A DNA stretch of 64,000 nt from DASRHD01 sp035485575 (GCA_035485575.1 DATHNW010000016.1:115745-179744), one strand, 5' to 3'; shown: positions 19,624 to 29,615, counted from the stretch's first letter. A program made the numbers and translations. Notes: generated by a model from the letters alone, not told the origin.

Positions 19624-21021
19624 CTAAATGTGAATCGCTTCGCCCAGTGAGGCCGCGGCGGCCTCCATCACGGCCTCGCTCAGTGTCGGATGCGCGTGGA
19701 TGGTCTGGTGAATTTCCTCCGACGTCGCCTCAAGCTCGATGGCTAGGCCGTATTCGGCGATAAGCTCGGTGGCCTCGCTGCCGATGATGTGTGCGCCGTA
19801 AATCTCGCCGGTCTTGGCGTCGGTGATCATCTTCACAAAGCCTTCGCTTTCCGCCGATGCCACGGCCTTGCCGGAGGCGGCAAACGGAAACTTGCCGATC
19901 TTCAACTCGAGTCCTTTTTCCCGCGCAGCTTTTTCGGTCAGGCCGATACTCGCGACCTGCGGCTGGCAATAAGTGCAGCCGGGGAAGATATTCACACGCT
20001 TCGGCTTGCCGTGCCCGAACATGCCGTTGACGGCACTGACCGCCTCGTAATGCGCCACGTGCGCGAGCCAGGGCGGCCCGATGATGTCACCGGCGGCGTA
20101 GATGCCCGGCGCGCTCGACTGGTAATCGTCGCCGACCTTCACGTAGTTGCGATCGAGCTCGAGCTTCACGCTGGACGCCAGCGCCCCTTCAAGATTGGCC
20201 ACGACACCGATGGCTGAAAGCAGCACCTCGGCCTCGACCTCGGTCTTCTTGTCGCCCGCGATGAGATCGACCTTCACCGAATCTTTGCCGACGCGAACGT
20301 TGTCCACCTTCGTGCCAACGTGCAGGGCGATGCCCTGCTTCTCGAACGAGCGGTGCAGCAGCTTCGACACTTCCTCGTCCTCCTGCGGCAGAATCTGCGG
20401 CAGCATTTCCACCAGCGTCACTTTCGAGCCGAATGAATTGTAGAAATAGGCGAACTCAACGCCGATCGCGCCGGCGCCGACGATGACGACGGACTTCGGC
20501 AGCGTCTTGCTCGCCAGCGCCTCGCGCGAGGTCATCACGCGCACGCCGTCGAGCTCGATGCCCGGCAGGCGGCGCATTTTGCAGCCCGTGGCAAGGAGGA
20601 TGTTTTTCGTTTTGAAAAACTTCCCCTTTTGCGGGCCCTCGGTTACCGAGACCATGCCCGGCACATTCACCTGGCCGCGTCCGACGATGTACTCGACCTT
20701 GTTTTTCTTGAACAAAAACTCGACGCCCTTCGCCATCTGGTCGGAGACGCTGCGCGAGCGCTCCATCACCTTGGCGATGTCAAAGGTCACGTCCTTGGCC
20801 GCAAGACCGTAGACCTCGGCCTTCTTCATCTTCTGGTACAGCTCCGCGCTTTTCAGCAGCGCCTTCGTCGGGATGCAGCCCCAGTTCAGGCACGTGCCGC
20901 CCGCGCGCTCGGTTTCGATGCACGCGACTTTCTTGCCGAGTTGTCCGGCGCGGATGGCGCCTGCGTAGCCCGCGGGCCCGCCGCCGATGACAATGAGATC
21001 GTAGTCGTTGGTTTCAGCCAT
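19624..21021 (-). CDS. lpdA: Dihydrolipoyl dehydrogenase
   Basis: 465 residues. FAD enzyme (E3) that reoxidises dihydrolipoamide in 2-oxoacid dehydrogenase complexes or the glycine cleavage system. FAD site IVIGGGPAGYAGAI, redox pair Cys44 and Cys49 in GGTCLNWGCIPTK, NAD site VIVGAGAIGVEFAYF, second FAD segment YAAGDIIGPPWLAHVA, and the C-terminal catalytic His-Glu in HAHPTLSEAV. Starts ATG 21021 after the pyrimidine run CTGTTTTCCC. No E1 or E2 genes are near. Upstream on the same strand is the holin-like membrane protein, 24 bases away. Confidence 0.96.
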   Translation of the reverse strand: MAETNDYDLIVIGGGPAGYAGAIRAGQLGKKVACIETERAGGTCLNWGCIPTKALLKSAELYQKMKKAEVYGLAAKDVTFDIAKVMERSRSVSDQMAKGVEFLFKKNKVEYIVGRGQVNVPGMVSVTEGPQKGKFFKTKNILLATGCKMRRLPGIELDGVRVMTSREALASKTLPKSVVIVGAGAIGVEFAYFYNSFGSKVTLVEMLPQILPQEDEEVSKLLHRSFEKQGIALHVGTKVDNVRVGKDSVKVDLIAGDKKTEVEAEVLLSAIGVVANLEGALASSVKLELDRNYVKVGDDYQSSAPGIYAAGDIIGPPWLAHVAHYEAVSAVNGMFGHGKPKRVNIFPGCTYCQPQVASIGLTEKAAREKGLELKIGKFPFAASGKAVASAESEGFVKMITDAKTGEIYGAHIIGSEATELIAEYGLAIELEATSEEIHQTIHAHPTLSEAVMEAAAASLGEAIHI

Positions 21022-21045
21022 GGGAAAACAGGTGGTGGGATTTTC

Positions 21046-21456
21046 TCAAATGTCGATGACATCATCACGTTTCACCGGCGGCCGCGGTCGCGGCGGACCG
21101 GCGGACCGGGCCAGCACGCGATTCATGACCAGGTTCGTGATGCTTACGATCAACGCCCCGCCCAGCGCCGACCAGAAGCTCGCCACATGGAACCCATCCA
21201 CGATGCGTCCGACAAAAAGAAACAACAAGGCATTGATCACGATCACGCCCAGCCCTAGCGTCAGCACGATGAATGGCAGCGTGAACAGCACCAGCAACGG
21301 CTTCAGGATGGCATTGAAAAAACTCAGCAGGAGCACCACGGCGATGAGCGTCGCGCCACCGGCATAGCTGATGCCGGGCACGATATGCGCCGCCAGCGCC
21401 ACTCCCAGCGCCAGCACCACCCAGCGCACCAGCAGGTTGATCAAAGGATGATTCAT
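21046..21456 (-). CDS. Holin-like four-helix membrane protein (phage holin superfamily IV type)
   Basis: 136 residues. Four hydrophobic segments: LLVRWVVLALGVALAAHIVP, TLIAVVLLLSFFNAILKPLL, LPFIVLTLGLGVIVINALLF and WSALGGALIVSITNLVM. The pattern NAILKPLL...TLPFxxLTLGLxxxxxNA is typical of the widespread membrane family annotated as phage holin superfamily IV (PF04020); despite the name it is a housekeeping protein with unknown role. ATG 21456 is chosen because NHPLINLLVRW is the usual start; the frame continues 14 codons upstream. The tail is Pro/Arg-rich and polar. Divergent from the GT4 gene. Confidence 0.85.
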   Translation of the reverse strand: MNHPLINLLVRWVVLALGVALAAHIVPGISYAGGATLIAVVLLLSFFNAILKPLLVLFTLPFIVLTLGLGVIVINALLFLFVGRIVDGFHVASFWSALGGALIVSITNLVMNRVLARSAGPPRPRPPVKRDDVIDI

Positions 21457-21497
21457 TTCACGAACCGCCAATTTCCCTCCCGCCACGCCGCCGAGCA

Positions 21498-22574
21498 ATG
21501 AAAATCCTCATCGTGCAAGACCATCTGCGCAGCGGCGGGACCGAGCGCCAGTCCATCCTGCTCACCCGCGCCTTCGCCGCCGCCGGCCACGAGGCCACGC
21601 TGCTCACCTTCCGTCCCGGCGGCGCGCTTGCCCCCACGCTCGACAGTGTCCGGCACCGCGCACTCCAGCCCGTCGACCTGCACCTTGACTGGTTCGCGCC
21701 CGGCCTCGCCCACGCGGTTCGCACCGCCGCACCCGACATCGTGCTCTGCATGGGCCGCATGGCCAACTGCCACGCGGGCGGCCTCCAGAAAAAATCCCCC
21801 GCTCTGGCTGTCATCGCCACCATGCGCACAGGTAAACCCCTGCCCCGACTTTTCCGCCGCTCGCTTCAGCAGGTCCGCCACATCATCGCCAACAGCCATG
21901 ATGCCGCAGCCGTGCTCGCTTCACAGCACGACGTCGCCCCGGCGAAAATCACGGTCATCCATAATTCCCTGGTTTTTTCGCCGACCGGCCCGCCCGACCA
22001 TAAAACCGGCCTGCGCGCGCAACTCGGCGCCACCGACGCGACCCTTGTCCTGCTCGATGTCGCCATGTTCCGGCCGGAGAAAAACCAGCGCGAGCTGATC
22101 GAAATCGCCGCCCAGCTTCCGGCCGGCCTCGACTGGCAGCTCTGGCTGGCCGGCGACGGTCCCGAGCGCGCCGCCTGCGAACGCCTTACCGCGAAAAAAA
22201 ACCTCAGCCAGCAGGTGAAATTCCTCGGCTTTCGCGCCGACCCGGCGCCGCTTTATTCCGCCGCCGACCTTGCCGTGCACACCTCGCTCCGGGAATCGCT
22301 GCCGAATTTTCTCATCGAGGCGCATGCCCATGGCCTGGCCTCGGTGGCCTATGATGTCGGCGGTGTGCGCGAGACCGGCGCCATCGCAGTGCCGGCGCGC
22401 GACCAGGCCGCTTTTCTCGCACGCTTGCAGCCGTTGCTGACCGATCCTGCGCTTCGCGCCCGCACCGCCGCGGCCGCCCAGACCCATGCGCACTCCCACT
22501 TTGTGCCCGAGCAGCAGGCCCACGCCTATCTCGACCTTTTCGCCAGGCTCCTCCAAGCTCCCGCCCCGGCATGA
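21498..22574 (+). CDS. Glycosyltransferase family 4 (group 1)
   Basis: 358 residues, GT-B fold. Transfers a sugar to a cell-surface glycan or lipid; substrate unknown. N-terminal ILIVQDHLRSGGTERQSILLTRAFAAAGH is the acceptor-domain start with the glycine-rich loop, and the C-terminal donor domain shows AMFRPEKNQRELIEIAA, LAGDGPERAACERL, VKFLGFRADPAPLYSAADL and the E-x7-E-like SLRESLPNFLIEAHAHGL. Downstream DeoR-type regulator overlaps by 4 bases (ATGA), so both are probably co-translated. The link between a glycosyltransferase and a sugar-sensing regulator is suggestive only. Confidence 0.88.
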   Translation: MKILIVQDHLRSGGTERQSILLTRAFAAAGHEATLLTFRPGGALAPTLDSVRHRALQPVDLHLDWFAPGLAHAVRTAAPDIVLCMGRMANCHAGGLQKKSPALAVIATMRTGKPLPRLFRRSLQQVRHIIANSHDAAAVLASQHDVAPAKITVIHNSLVFSPTGPPDHKTGLRAQLGATDATLVLLDVAMFRPEKNQRELIEIAAQLPAGLDWQLWLAGDGPERAACERLTAKKNLSQQVKFLGFRADPAPLYSAADLAVHTSLRESLPNFLIEAHAHGLASVAYDVGGVRETGAIAVPARDQAAFLARLQPLLTDPALRARTAAAAQTHAHSHFVPEQQAHAYLDLFARLLQAPAPA

Positions 22575-23353
22575 CCAACAAGCAACGCCTCGACCTCATC
22601 GAGCACTACATCCGCGAGCACAAGTACGCCGACCTCCATACGCTCGCGGCCCGCTTCACCACGTCGCTCTCCACGGTGCGCCGGGCGCTGGACGAACTGG
22701 AGACGCGCGGGGTGCTCCGCCGCCACCACGGCGGAGCGTCGCTCGTGGAAACCGATGAAGTGGCCAAGGAATACGACTTCATTGCGCGCGACCAGCGCCA
22801 GACCGACGAAAAATTCACGATTGCCCGCACCATCGCCGACCAGGTGGAACCCGGCATGACTGTCATCCTCGACGGCGGCACCTCCACTTATGCCGTCGCC
22901 CGCCTGCTCGCGGCCAAGCGCCTGCAGGTCATCACCAACTCACTCCCGATCGCCGGCCTGTTCAGCGAAATCGGCTCACTCGAAACCATCGTCACCGGTG
23001 GCGGTGTGCACAGCCGTCTCGGCGTGCTCGTCGGCCCGCAATGCGAGCAGACACTCGCGCAAATCCACGCCGATATCGCCATCCTCGGCGGCGCCGGCAT
23101 CACCGAGGAAGGCGTCTGGAACCACAACGCCCTCATCGTCGCCGCCCAGCGCAAGATGATCGCCGCGGCCGAGCGCACGCTTTTCGCCCTCGACCGCTCC
23201 AAGTTCGGCCGCAAGGCGCTCAGCCTCACCGCGCCCTTCTCCGCCCGCTTCACCATCGTCACCGACACGCCGCCGGCATCCGCGATCAGGCGTGCCATCG
23301 AGACAGCCGGGGCCAAACTGCTGCTCGCGGACAAGAAGACGCCCCGCAGTTGA
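22571..23353 (+). CDS. DeoR/GlpR family transcriptional regulator
   Basis: 260 residues. N-terminal helix-turn-helix (residues 1-58: KQRLDLIEHYIREHKYADLH then FTTSLSTVRRALDELE, followed by the wing GVLRRHHGGASLV) and a C-terminal DeoR sensor domain that binds a phosphosugar, with DGGTSTYAVARLLA, VTGGGVHSRLGVLVGP, ADIAILGGAGITEEGVWNHN and LDRSKFGRKA. Such proteins repress sugar-use operons until a phosphosugar is present. Overlaps the GT4 gene by ATGA. No sugar catabolic operon adjoins, so the target is unclear. Confidence 0.92.
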   Translation: MTNKQRLDLIEHYIREHKYADLHTLAARFTTSLSTVRRALDELETRGVLRRHHGGASLVETDEVAKEYDFIARDQRQTDEKFTIARTIADQVEPGMTVILDGGTSTYAVARLLAAKRLQVITNSLPIAGLFSEIGSLETIVTGGGVHSRLGVLVGPQCEQTLAQIHADIAILGGAGITEEGVWNHNALIVAAQRKMIAAAERTLFALDRSKFGRKALSLTAPFSARFTIVTDTPPASAIRRAIETAGAKLLLADKKTPRS

Positions 23354-23383
23354 GTTTTTGCGCGCACTGCGCTTTGTGAGCGC

Positions 23384-26300
23384 GTGGCCAAAACCCGCTC
23401 CGCTTCTCCTGAGTGCATCCGCCTGCGCGGCGTCCGCCAGAACAACCTCAAGGGCTTCGACCTCGATCTGCCGCTCGGCCGGTACATTGCCGTCACCGGC
23501 CTGAGCGGCGCGGGCAAAAGCTCCCTCGTTTTCGACACGCTCCACGCCGAGGGCCAGCGGCGCTACGTCGAGACCTTCAGCGCCTACACGCGGCAGTTTC
23601 TCGACCTGCTCGACAAGCCCAAGGTCGACTCCATCGAGAACATCCGCCCGTCCATCGCCATCGAGCAGACCAACACGGTCAAGACCTCGCGGTCGACCGT
23701 TGGCACGATGACGGAGCTCACTGATTTTTTCAAAGTCTGGTTCAGTCATGTGGCCGAATGCTTCGATCCTGCAACCGGCGAAAAAGTCGAGGACGACAAT
23801 CCCCAGACCATCTGGACCAAGGCCAGTGCTCTCTCGACCGGATCAACCGTCATCATCGGCTTCGAAATCAAGAAGCCTCAGAACCTCACCTGGCCGGAAA
23901 TTCTCAAAAACCTCAAAACACAGAGCTATGTCCGCGTGCTCGTGCCCGCTGCCGGCACGCTCGCCGCGCACCGGGTGGACGATTTGCTGGCCGATGCCAA
24001 ATCGCTGAAAAACGCCGGTCATCTCTTTGTTGCGCAGGATCGCATCGCGCTCATCCCGGAAAACAAGGGTCGTTTTCTCGAAGCTGTGGAAGCCGCGCTC
24101 CACTTTGGCCAGGGCCAGGTGCACCTCTTCGCCGCCGACCCGCTGGCAGAAACCGGGCATTTTTCGCGCGGACTGCATTCGCCCAGGACCGGCCGCACTT
24201 TCCGCGCCGCCACGCCCGCCCTGTTTTCCTTCAATTCGCCGCTCGGCGCCTGCCCCAAGTGCCGCGGCTTCGGGCGCATCATCGAAATCGACTACCGCCT
24301 CGCCATTCCCGACCAATCGCTGTCCATCGACGACGGCGCCATCAAGGCGTGGGAAGGCGACGTTTACAGCGAGTCCAAGCGCGACCTGCGGGTTTTCGCA
24401 AAGAAGAAGAAAATCCCGACCAATATTCCTTTCGCCGAACTGACGCCGGAACAGAAAGCCTACGTCATCGACGGCGAACCCGGCTACGGCGAGGGCAACA
24501 AGACCTGGCCGCGCGCCTGGTATGGCCTGAAAGGCTTTTTTCGCTGGCTGGAAAAAAGCACTTACAAGATGCACGTGCGCGTCTTCCTCTCGCGCTATCG
24601 CAGTTACAATCCCTGCCCCGATTGCGGCGGCGCGCGGCTGCAGCCCGAGGCCCTCTGCTGGAAGTGGCGCGGCCGCACGCTGCCGGAACTCTACGCGCAG
24701 CCCGTCAGCGAACTGCTCGCGTGGCTGACCCGGCCGGAAGCAAAGCCAAAAACCTCCGACCGCTCCGCCACCCTCGCCTTCGATTCCATTCTCACCCGCT
24801 TGCGTTATCTCGAGCAAGTCGGCCTCGCCTACCTCACGCTCGACCGCGCCTCGCGCACACTCAGCGGCGGCGAGGTCCAGCGCGTCAACCTCACCAGCTG
24901 CCTCGGCACCTCGCTGGTGGACACGCTCTTCGTCCTCGACGAGCCGAGTGTGGGCCTGCATTCGCGCGACATCGACCGGCTTATCGCGATCATCCGTTCG
25001 CTCACCTCGGCCGGCAACACCGTGGTCGTGGTCGAGCACGACGAGGCGATGATCCGCGCCGCCGATCACGTCATCGAAATCGGCCCCGAACCCGGCGGCC
25101 GCGGCGGGCAGGTCATGTTTCAAGGCTCCGTCGCCAACCTGCTCACCGCGACGCAAAGCATCACCGGCGCATATTTCTCGGGCCGCGAAACCATCGACGC
25201 GCCCGCGCTGCGCCGGCCGGTTTCAGCGAAAAGCCCTGCGCTGCACGTGGTCCATGCCATCAAGCACAACCTTAAAAACCTTTCCTTCCGCCTGCCGCTC
25301 CAGCGCTTCGTCTGCCTTAGCGGCGTGAGCGGCTCGGGCAAGTCCACGCTGCTCGACAACGTCATCCATCAAGGGCTGCTTACCCAACGCCACCAGCTCA
25401 CCGAGGATCCCGCCATCATCGAGAAAATCGAGAGCGACCTGCCGTTTTCGGAAATCGTCCTGGTCGACCAGTCGCCGCTTTCGCGCACTCCGCGCTCCAA
25501 TCCCGCCCTCTACACCGGGGCCTGGGAGCTCATCCGCGAACTTTTTTCCGCCACGCCCGAGGCCCAGGCCGCCGGTTTCAGCCCGTCGAGTTTCTCCTTC
25601 AACAGCGGCGACGGCCGCTGCGACCATTGCCACGGCCTCGGCTGCGAACGTGTCGAGATGCAGTTTCTTTCCGATGTCTTCGTGCCCTGCCCTGTCTGCG
25701 AAGGCCGTCGCTTCAAGCCGGAAGTGCTGGCCGTCACCTGGAACGGAAAATCCATCTCCGATCTGCTGGCCACCAGCGTCGGCGATGCGCTGCCGCTTTT
25801 TGCCGGCGAGCCGGAAATCCAGCAACGCCTCGCCGCGCTCGGACAGGTCGGGCTTGGCTATCTCACGCTCGGCCAGCCGCTCAACACCCTCAGCGGCGGC
25901 GAATCGCAGCGCTTGAAACTCATCCGCTATCTCGGCGCCCATGCGACTGAAAATACGTCTGACTCGAAATCCGGCGCCCTCCTCCTCCTCGACGAACCGA
26001 CCACCGGGCTGCACCGCCACGACGTGAAGCGACTGCTCGCCGTGCTGCAGGCGCTCGTCGGACGCGGCCACAGCGTTGTCGTAATAGAGCACAATCTCGA
26101 TGTGCTAAAGTCTGCCGACTGGATCCTCGAAATCGGCCCCGCAGCCGGTGCGGACGGAGGCCGCATCGTCGCCGAAGGCACGCCCGAGAATCTCGCCGCC
26201 GCCGACACCGCCACATCCTCTTTCCTCCGCACGGTGCTGGATGTGCGTCAACCAGTGGCTGGCAAATTACTCATACTGAACGCCGCGGAAGACGCAGCGC

Positions 26301-29089
26301 CCTACGGGACCGGCCATGAATCAAAAACCACCGGCGGTGAGCTTTCCATCGTCGGCGCCCGCGAAAACAACCTGCAGAATCTTTCGCTCACGATTCCGCA
26401 CCGCCAGCTCAACGTCGTGACCGGCGTATCCGGCTCCGGCAAATCCACGCTCGCCTTCGACATTGTCTTCGCGGAGGGCCAGCGCCGTTTCATGGAATCG
26501 ATGTCACCCTATGCACGGCAGTTCGTCGAACAGCTCCCGCGTCCCGCCATCGACCGCCTCACCGGCATTCCTCCCACCGTGGCCATCGAGCAACGCATCA
26601 CGCGCGGCTCGCGCAAGTCCACCGTCGCCACCATCACCGAGGTCGCGCAATACCTGCGCCTGCTCTACGCGCGTCTCGGCGTTCAGCACCATCCGGACAC
26701 GGACCGGCCGGTGCAGCCGCTTTCGCCTGGCCAGCTCAAAAAACTCCTCGCGCGCGTCCTCGCCTCGGCCAAGGCGAAAAAAGCGAAGCATCTCTACCTT
26801 TGCGCCCCGCTCATCCGCAGCCGCAAAGGCCACCACCAGCCCATCGCCACCTGGATCGCGAAGCAGGGTTACGAGCTCATGCGCGCCGACGGCCGGCTGC
26901 TGCGCGTCAATGCCTTTCAAAAACTCGACCGCTACAAGGAACACGACATCGAGGTCGTTATCGCCGACCTGAAAAACCCACGGATCGGCGAAAACGCCGC
27001 GCTTGAATCAGCCCTCCGTCTTGGCAAGGGCGCCTGCTTCCTCCTCACGCCAAAAAACGAAGTCCTCTCCTGGTTTTCCACCACGCGCACTGACGTCGAG
27101 ACCGGTGAATCCTTTCCCGAACTCGACCCGAAGCACTTTTCCTTCAACTCGCCCAAGGGCTGGTGCCCGGCCTGCCGCGGACACGGCCGAATTTTTCCAT
27201 GGATGCTCGAACCCGATGACGAGGAGGACGACGATCCGCTCGCACGTCTGCGCGCCTTTGGCGTCGATTCCGCCGAGGACATTGCCGATGAAGGCCGGCC
27301 CTGTCCGGAATGCAATGGCGAACGCCTCAACCGCACCGCGCGCGCCGTGAAGCTTCATTTTCTCGGCCGGCATCCGCCGCTTTCGCTGCCCGCGCTGCTG
27401 CGTGGCATCCCCGCTGAACTTCTCACCAATCTGCGCAGGCTCGACCTCGACGCGCGCGGCCGCCTCATCACACAGGACATCGTCCCTCAAATCGAGGAAC
27501 GACTGCGCTTTCTCGACCACGTGGGCCTCCGCTATCTCGCGCTCGACCGGCCGACCGAAACCCTGTCCGGCGGCGAAGCCCAGCGCATCCGTCTCGCCGC
27601 GCAGCTCGGCACCAACCTCGCCGGAGTGCTCTACGTGCTCGACGAGCCCAGCATCGGCCTGCATGCGCGCGACAACGACCGCCTGATCGGCACGCTGGAA
27701 TCGCTCCGCGACAAGGGCAACACGCTCCTTGTCGTCGAACACGACGACGAACTCATGCAGCGCGCCGACCGCATCATCGATCTCGGCCCGGGCGCCGGCA
27801 TCCATGGCGGCCGGCTCCTGGCCAACGATACGCCGGCCAACGTCAAAAAGATACCCTCCTCGCTCACCGGCCTCTACCTTGAGCGCGGCATTCCGCACCC
27901 GACGCGCGGCACCTATCGCGAAATCGCCACGGACAAATCCGGCTGGCTCACGCTCACCGACGCACGCTTTCGCAACCTGAAGGGCTTCGACCTGCATCTG
28001 CCGCCCGGCCGGCTGGTCATGGTCGCAGGCCCGAGCGGCGCGGGCAAATCCACCCTGTTTCGCGACCTGCTTCATCCGGCCGTCGCCCACGCCATCAAGG
28101 GCAAAAAAACAAAACTCACCGGCCGGGAATTCGTGAAAGCCGCCGGCTTCGCCATTGACGAATTTTCGTCAGCGGTCTCAAGCCGCGCATCCCTGCCCTT
28201 TGCCGAACTGCGCGGCGCGAATGTCTTTCGTTCCGTCATCGAGGTCGACCAATCACCGATCGGCAAGACGCCGCGCTCCACGCCCGCCACCTATCTCGGC
28301 ATCTTCGACCTCATCCGGCAGTTCTTCGCATCGCTGCCCGAGGCGAAGATGCGCGGCTACACCGCCTCGCGCTTTTCCTTCAACACCACCGGCGGCCGGT
28401 GCGAGACCTGCCAGGGCGCGGGCCGCATCAAGTTCGAGATGGCCTTCATGCCCGACACGTTTCTCCCCTGCGATGCCTGCGGCGGCCTGCGCTACGGTCC
28501 GGAGCTTGCCGATATCACCTGGAAAGACCGGAGCATCGGCCAGGTGCTCCAGCTCACGTTCGAGGAGGCGGCGCAATTTTTCGATTTCCATTCACAACTT
28601 GGCGCGATCTGCCGCCTGATGGTCGATTGCGGCCTCGGCTATCTTACGCTCGGCCAGAGTTCGCCCACGCTCAGCGGTGGCGAGGCGCAGCGGCTCAAGC
28701 TTGTCACCGAACTCGCACGCGGCCTGCAAAGTTTCACCGAGCGCACCCGGGGCATCCAGCCGCGCAACCTCTATCTGCTGGAGGAGCCGACCATCGGCCT
28801 GCACCTGAGCGATTGTGAAAAACTCATCCGCGTGCTGCACTCGCTCGTCGACCAGGGCCACACCGTCGTCGTCATCGAGCACCATCTCGACCTGCTGGCC
28901 GAAGCCGACTGGATCATCGAACTCGGCCCGGATGGCGGTCCGGACGGGGGCGAGTTGATTTACGAAGGTCCGCTCGCCGGCCTGCTCAAAAGCAAACACA
29001 GCCCGACGGCACCCTATCTTCGCACCCGGTTGAAAAAGCAAAAAGCGCCGGCCAAAGCCGCGCCTCAGCTGGCCGCGGCGACGGCCTGA
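23384..29089 (+). CDS. uvrA: Double-length excinuclease ABC subunit A (tandem UvrA)
   Basis: 1901 residues, about twice the usual 940. Two UvrA units in tandem, so four ABC ATPase modules. Walker A motifs start near 39 (GLSGAGKSS), 647 (GVSGSGKST), 1014 (GVSGSGKST) and 1549 (GPSGAGKST); signature LSGGExQR near 493, 836, 1394 and 1763. Cys pairs for the zinc modules are visible in each unit (CPKC at 290, CPDC at 411, CDHC at 746, then CPAC, CPEC, CETC, CDAC). The fourth Walker B reads LLEEPTIGLH with Glu1800 where Asp is usual. UvrA finds DNA damage for nucleotide excision repair. Chlamydial UvrA is similarly doubled. Starts GTG 23384. The 3' end overlaps the convergent receiver gene by 25 bases. 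Confidence 0.95.
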   Translation: MAKTRSASPECIRLRGVRQNNLKGFDLDLPLGRYIAVTGLSGAGKSSLVFDTLHAEGQRRYVETFSAYTRQFLDLLDKPKVDSIENIRPSIAIEQTNTVKTSRSTVGTMTELTDFFKVWFSHVAECFDPATGEKVEDDNPQTIWTKASALSTGSTVIIGFEIKKPQNLTWPEILKNLKTQSYVRVLVPAAGTLAAHRVDDLLADAKSLKNAGHLFVAQDRIALIPENKGRFLEAVEAALHFGQGQVHLFAADPLAETGHFSRGLHSPRTGRTFRAATPALFSFNSPLGACPKCRGFGRIIEIDYRLAIPDQSLSIDDGAIKAWEGDVYSESKRDLRVFAKKKKIPTNIPFAELTPEQKAYVIDGEPGYGEGNKTWPRAWYGLKGFFRWLEKSTYKMHVRVFLSRYRSYNPCPDCGGARLQPEALCWKWRGRTLPELYAQPVSELLAWLTRPEAKPKTSDRSATLAFDSILTRLRYLEQVGLAYLTLDRASRTLSGGEVQRVNLTSCLGTSLVDTLFVLDEPSVGLHSRDIDRLIAIIRSLTSAGNTVVVVEHDEAMIRAADHVIEIGPEPGGRGGQVMFQGSVANLLTATQSITGAYFSGRETIDAPALRRPVSAKSPALHVVHAIKHNLKNLSFRLPLQRFVCLSGVSGSGKSTLLDNVIHQGLLTQRHQLTEDPAIIEKIESDLPFSEIVLVDQSPLSRTPRSNPALYTGAWELIRELFSATPEAQAAGFSPSSFSFNSGDGRCDHCHGLGCERVEMQFLSDVFVPCPVCEGRRFKPEVLAVTWNGKSISDLLATSVGDALPLFAGEPEIQQRLAALGQVGLGYLTLGQPLNTLSGGESQRLKLIRYLGAHATENTSDSKSGALLLLDEPTTGLHRHDVKRLLAVLQALVGRGHSVVVIEHNLDVLKSADWILEIGPAAGADGGRIVAEGTPENLAAADTATSSFLRTVLDVRQPVAGKLLILNAAEDAAPYGTGHESKTTGGELSIVGARENNLQNLSLTIPHRQLNVVTGVSGSGKSTLAFDIVFAEGQRRFMESMSPYARQFVEQLPRPAIDRLTGIPPTVAIEQRITRGSRKSTVATITEVAQYLRLLYARLGVQHHPDTDRPVQPLSPGQLKKLLARVLASAKAKKAKHLYLCAPLIRSRKGHHQPIATWIAKQGYELMRADGRLLRVNAFQKLDRYKEHDIEVVIADLKNPRIGENAALESALRLGKGACFLLTPKNEVLSWFSTTRTDVETGESFPELDPKHFSFNSPKGWCPACRGHGRIFPWMLEPDDEEDDDPLARLRAFGVDSAEDIADEGRPCPECNGERLNRTARAVKLHFLGRHPPLSLPALLRGIPAELLTNLRRLDLDARGRLITQDIVPQIEERLRFLDHVGLRYLALDRPTETLSGGEAQRIRLAAQLGTNLAGVLYVLDEPSIGLHARDNDRLIGTLESLRDKGNTLLVVEHDDELMQRADRIIDLGPGAGIHGGRLLANDTPANVKKIPSSLTGLYLERGIPHPTRGTYREIATDKSGWLTLTDARFRNLKGFDLHLPPGRLVMVAGPSGAGKSTLFRDLLHPAVAHAIKGKKTKLTGREFVKAAGFAIDEFSSAVSSRASLPFAELRGANVFRSVIEVDQSPIGKTPRSTPATYLGIFDLIRQFFASLPEAKMRGYTASRFSFNTTGGRCETCQGAGRIKFEMAFMPDTFLPCDACGGLRYGPELADITWKDRSIGQVLQLTFEEAAQFFDFHSQLGAICRLMVDCGLGYLTLGQSSPTLSGGEAQRLKLVTELARGLQSFTERTRGIQPRNLYLLEEPTIGLHLSDCEKLIRVLHSLVDQGHTVVVIEHHLDLLAEADWIIELGPDGGPDGGELIYEGPLAGLLKSKHSPTAPYLRTRLKKQKAPAKAAPQLAAATA

Positions 29090-29487
29090 TCGTGCAAGGC
29101 CACCGCCTCCTGCACAATTTGCACGAGCTCGTTCATCGCCACCGGTTTGACCAGATAACGAAAGAGCGCCGCCTCGTTGACGCTGCGGAGCAGCATTTCC
29201 GGCTTCATGTAACCCGTCACCAGGATGCGCTGCATGTGCGGGTAGTCCTCCCGGGCGCGCACCAAAAATCCCATCCCGTTGCCACCCGGCATGATATGAT
29301 CGGCCACCACGACCTTGAAGGGGGTCCGATGCAGAAGAAACTCTGCATCACGTGCCGATGTTGCTGTGGTCACATCGAAATACGGCTCAAGGGTCGCAGC
29401 ATAGACGCCCAAAAGCGCCACCTCATCATCCACGATGAGCACGGATGGCTTGCCCGCCGGTTTTTCGGGGGAATTAGTTGCGGCCAT
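29065..29487 (-). CDS. Single-domain response regulator
   Basis: 140 residues, receiver domain only. Acidic pair in SVLIVDDEVALLGVY, phosphoacceptor Asp63 in VVVADHIMPGGNGMGF, Thr in ILVTGYM and Lys in RYLVKPVAMNELVQ. The MPGGNGMGFL and VTGYM features resemble receivers found in RpfG/HD-GYP-type proteins, but no HD-GYP domain is attached. The frame extends 22 codons upstream; ATG 29487 lies near the start of the domain. Convergent with uvrA, sharing 25 bases of coding sequence. Divergent from the ankyrin protein across an AT-rich gap that may hold both promoters. Confidence 0.87.
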   Translation of the reverse strand: MAATNSPEKPAGKPSVLIVDDEVALLGVYAATLEPYFDVTTATSARDAEFLLHRTPFKVVVADHIMPGGNGMGFLVRAREDYPHMQRILVTGYMKPEMLLRSVNEAALFRYLVKPVAMNELVQIVQEAVALHDQAVAAAS

Positions 29488-29615
29488 GATTCCAGCCTGT
29501 GCACTCAGGCCGGCTTGGCAAACCGAAAGCCACGGTACGTAAATTACCTGCATTTACTTTATAGCCGCATTTCTCTTTGCAGTCGCAAAACAAGCTGCTT
29601 TGATCTCGGCAAAGC

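Noticed and set aside
23843..25156. Minus-strand open frame of 437 codons opposite uvrA
   Set aside because: No domain; the uvrA frame with four ATPase modules explains the sequence.
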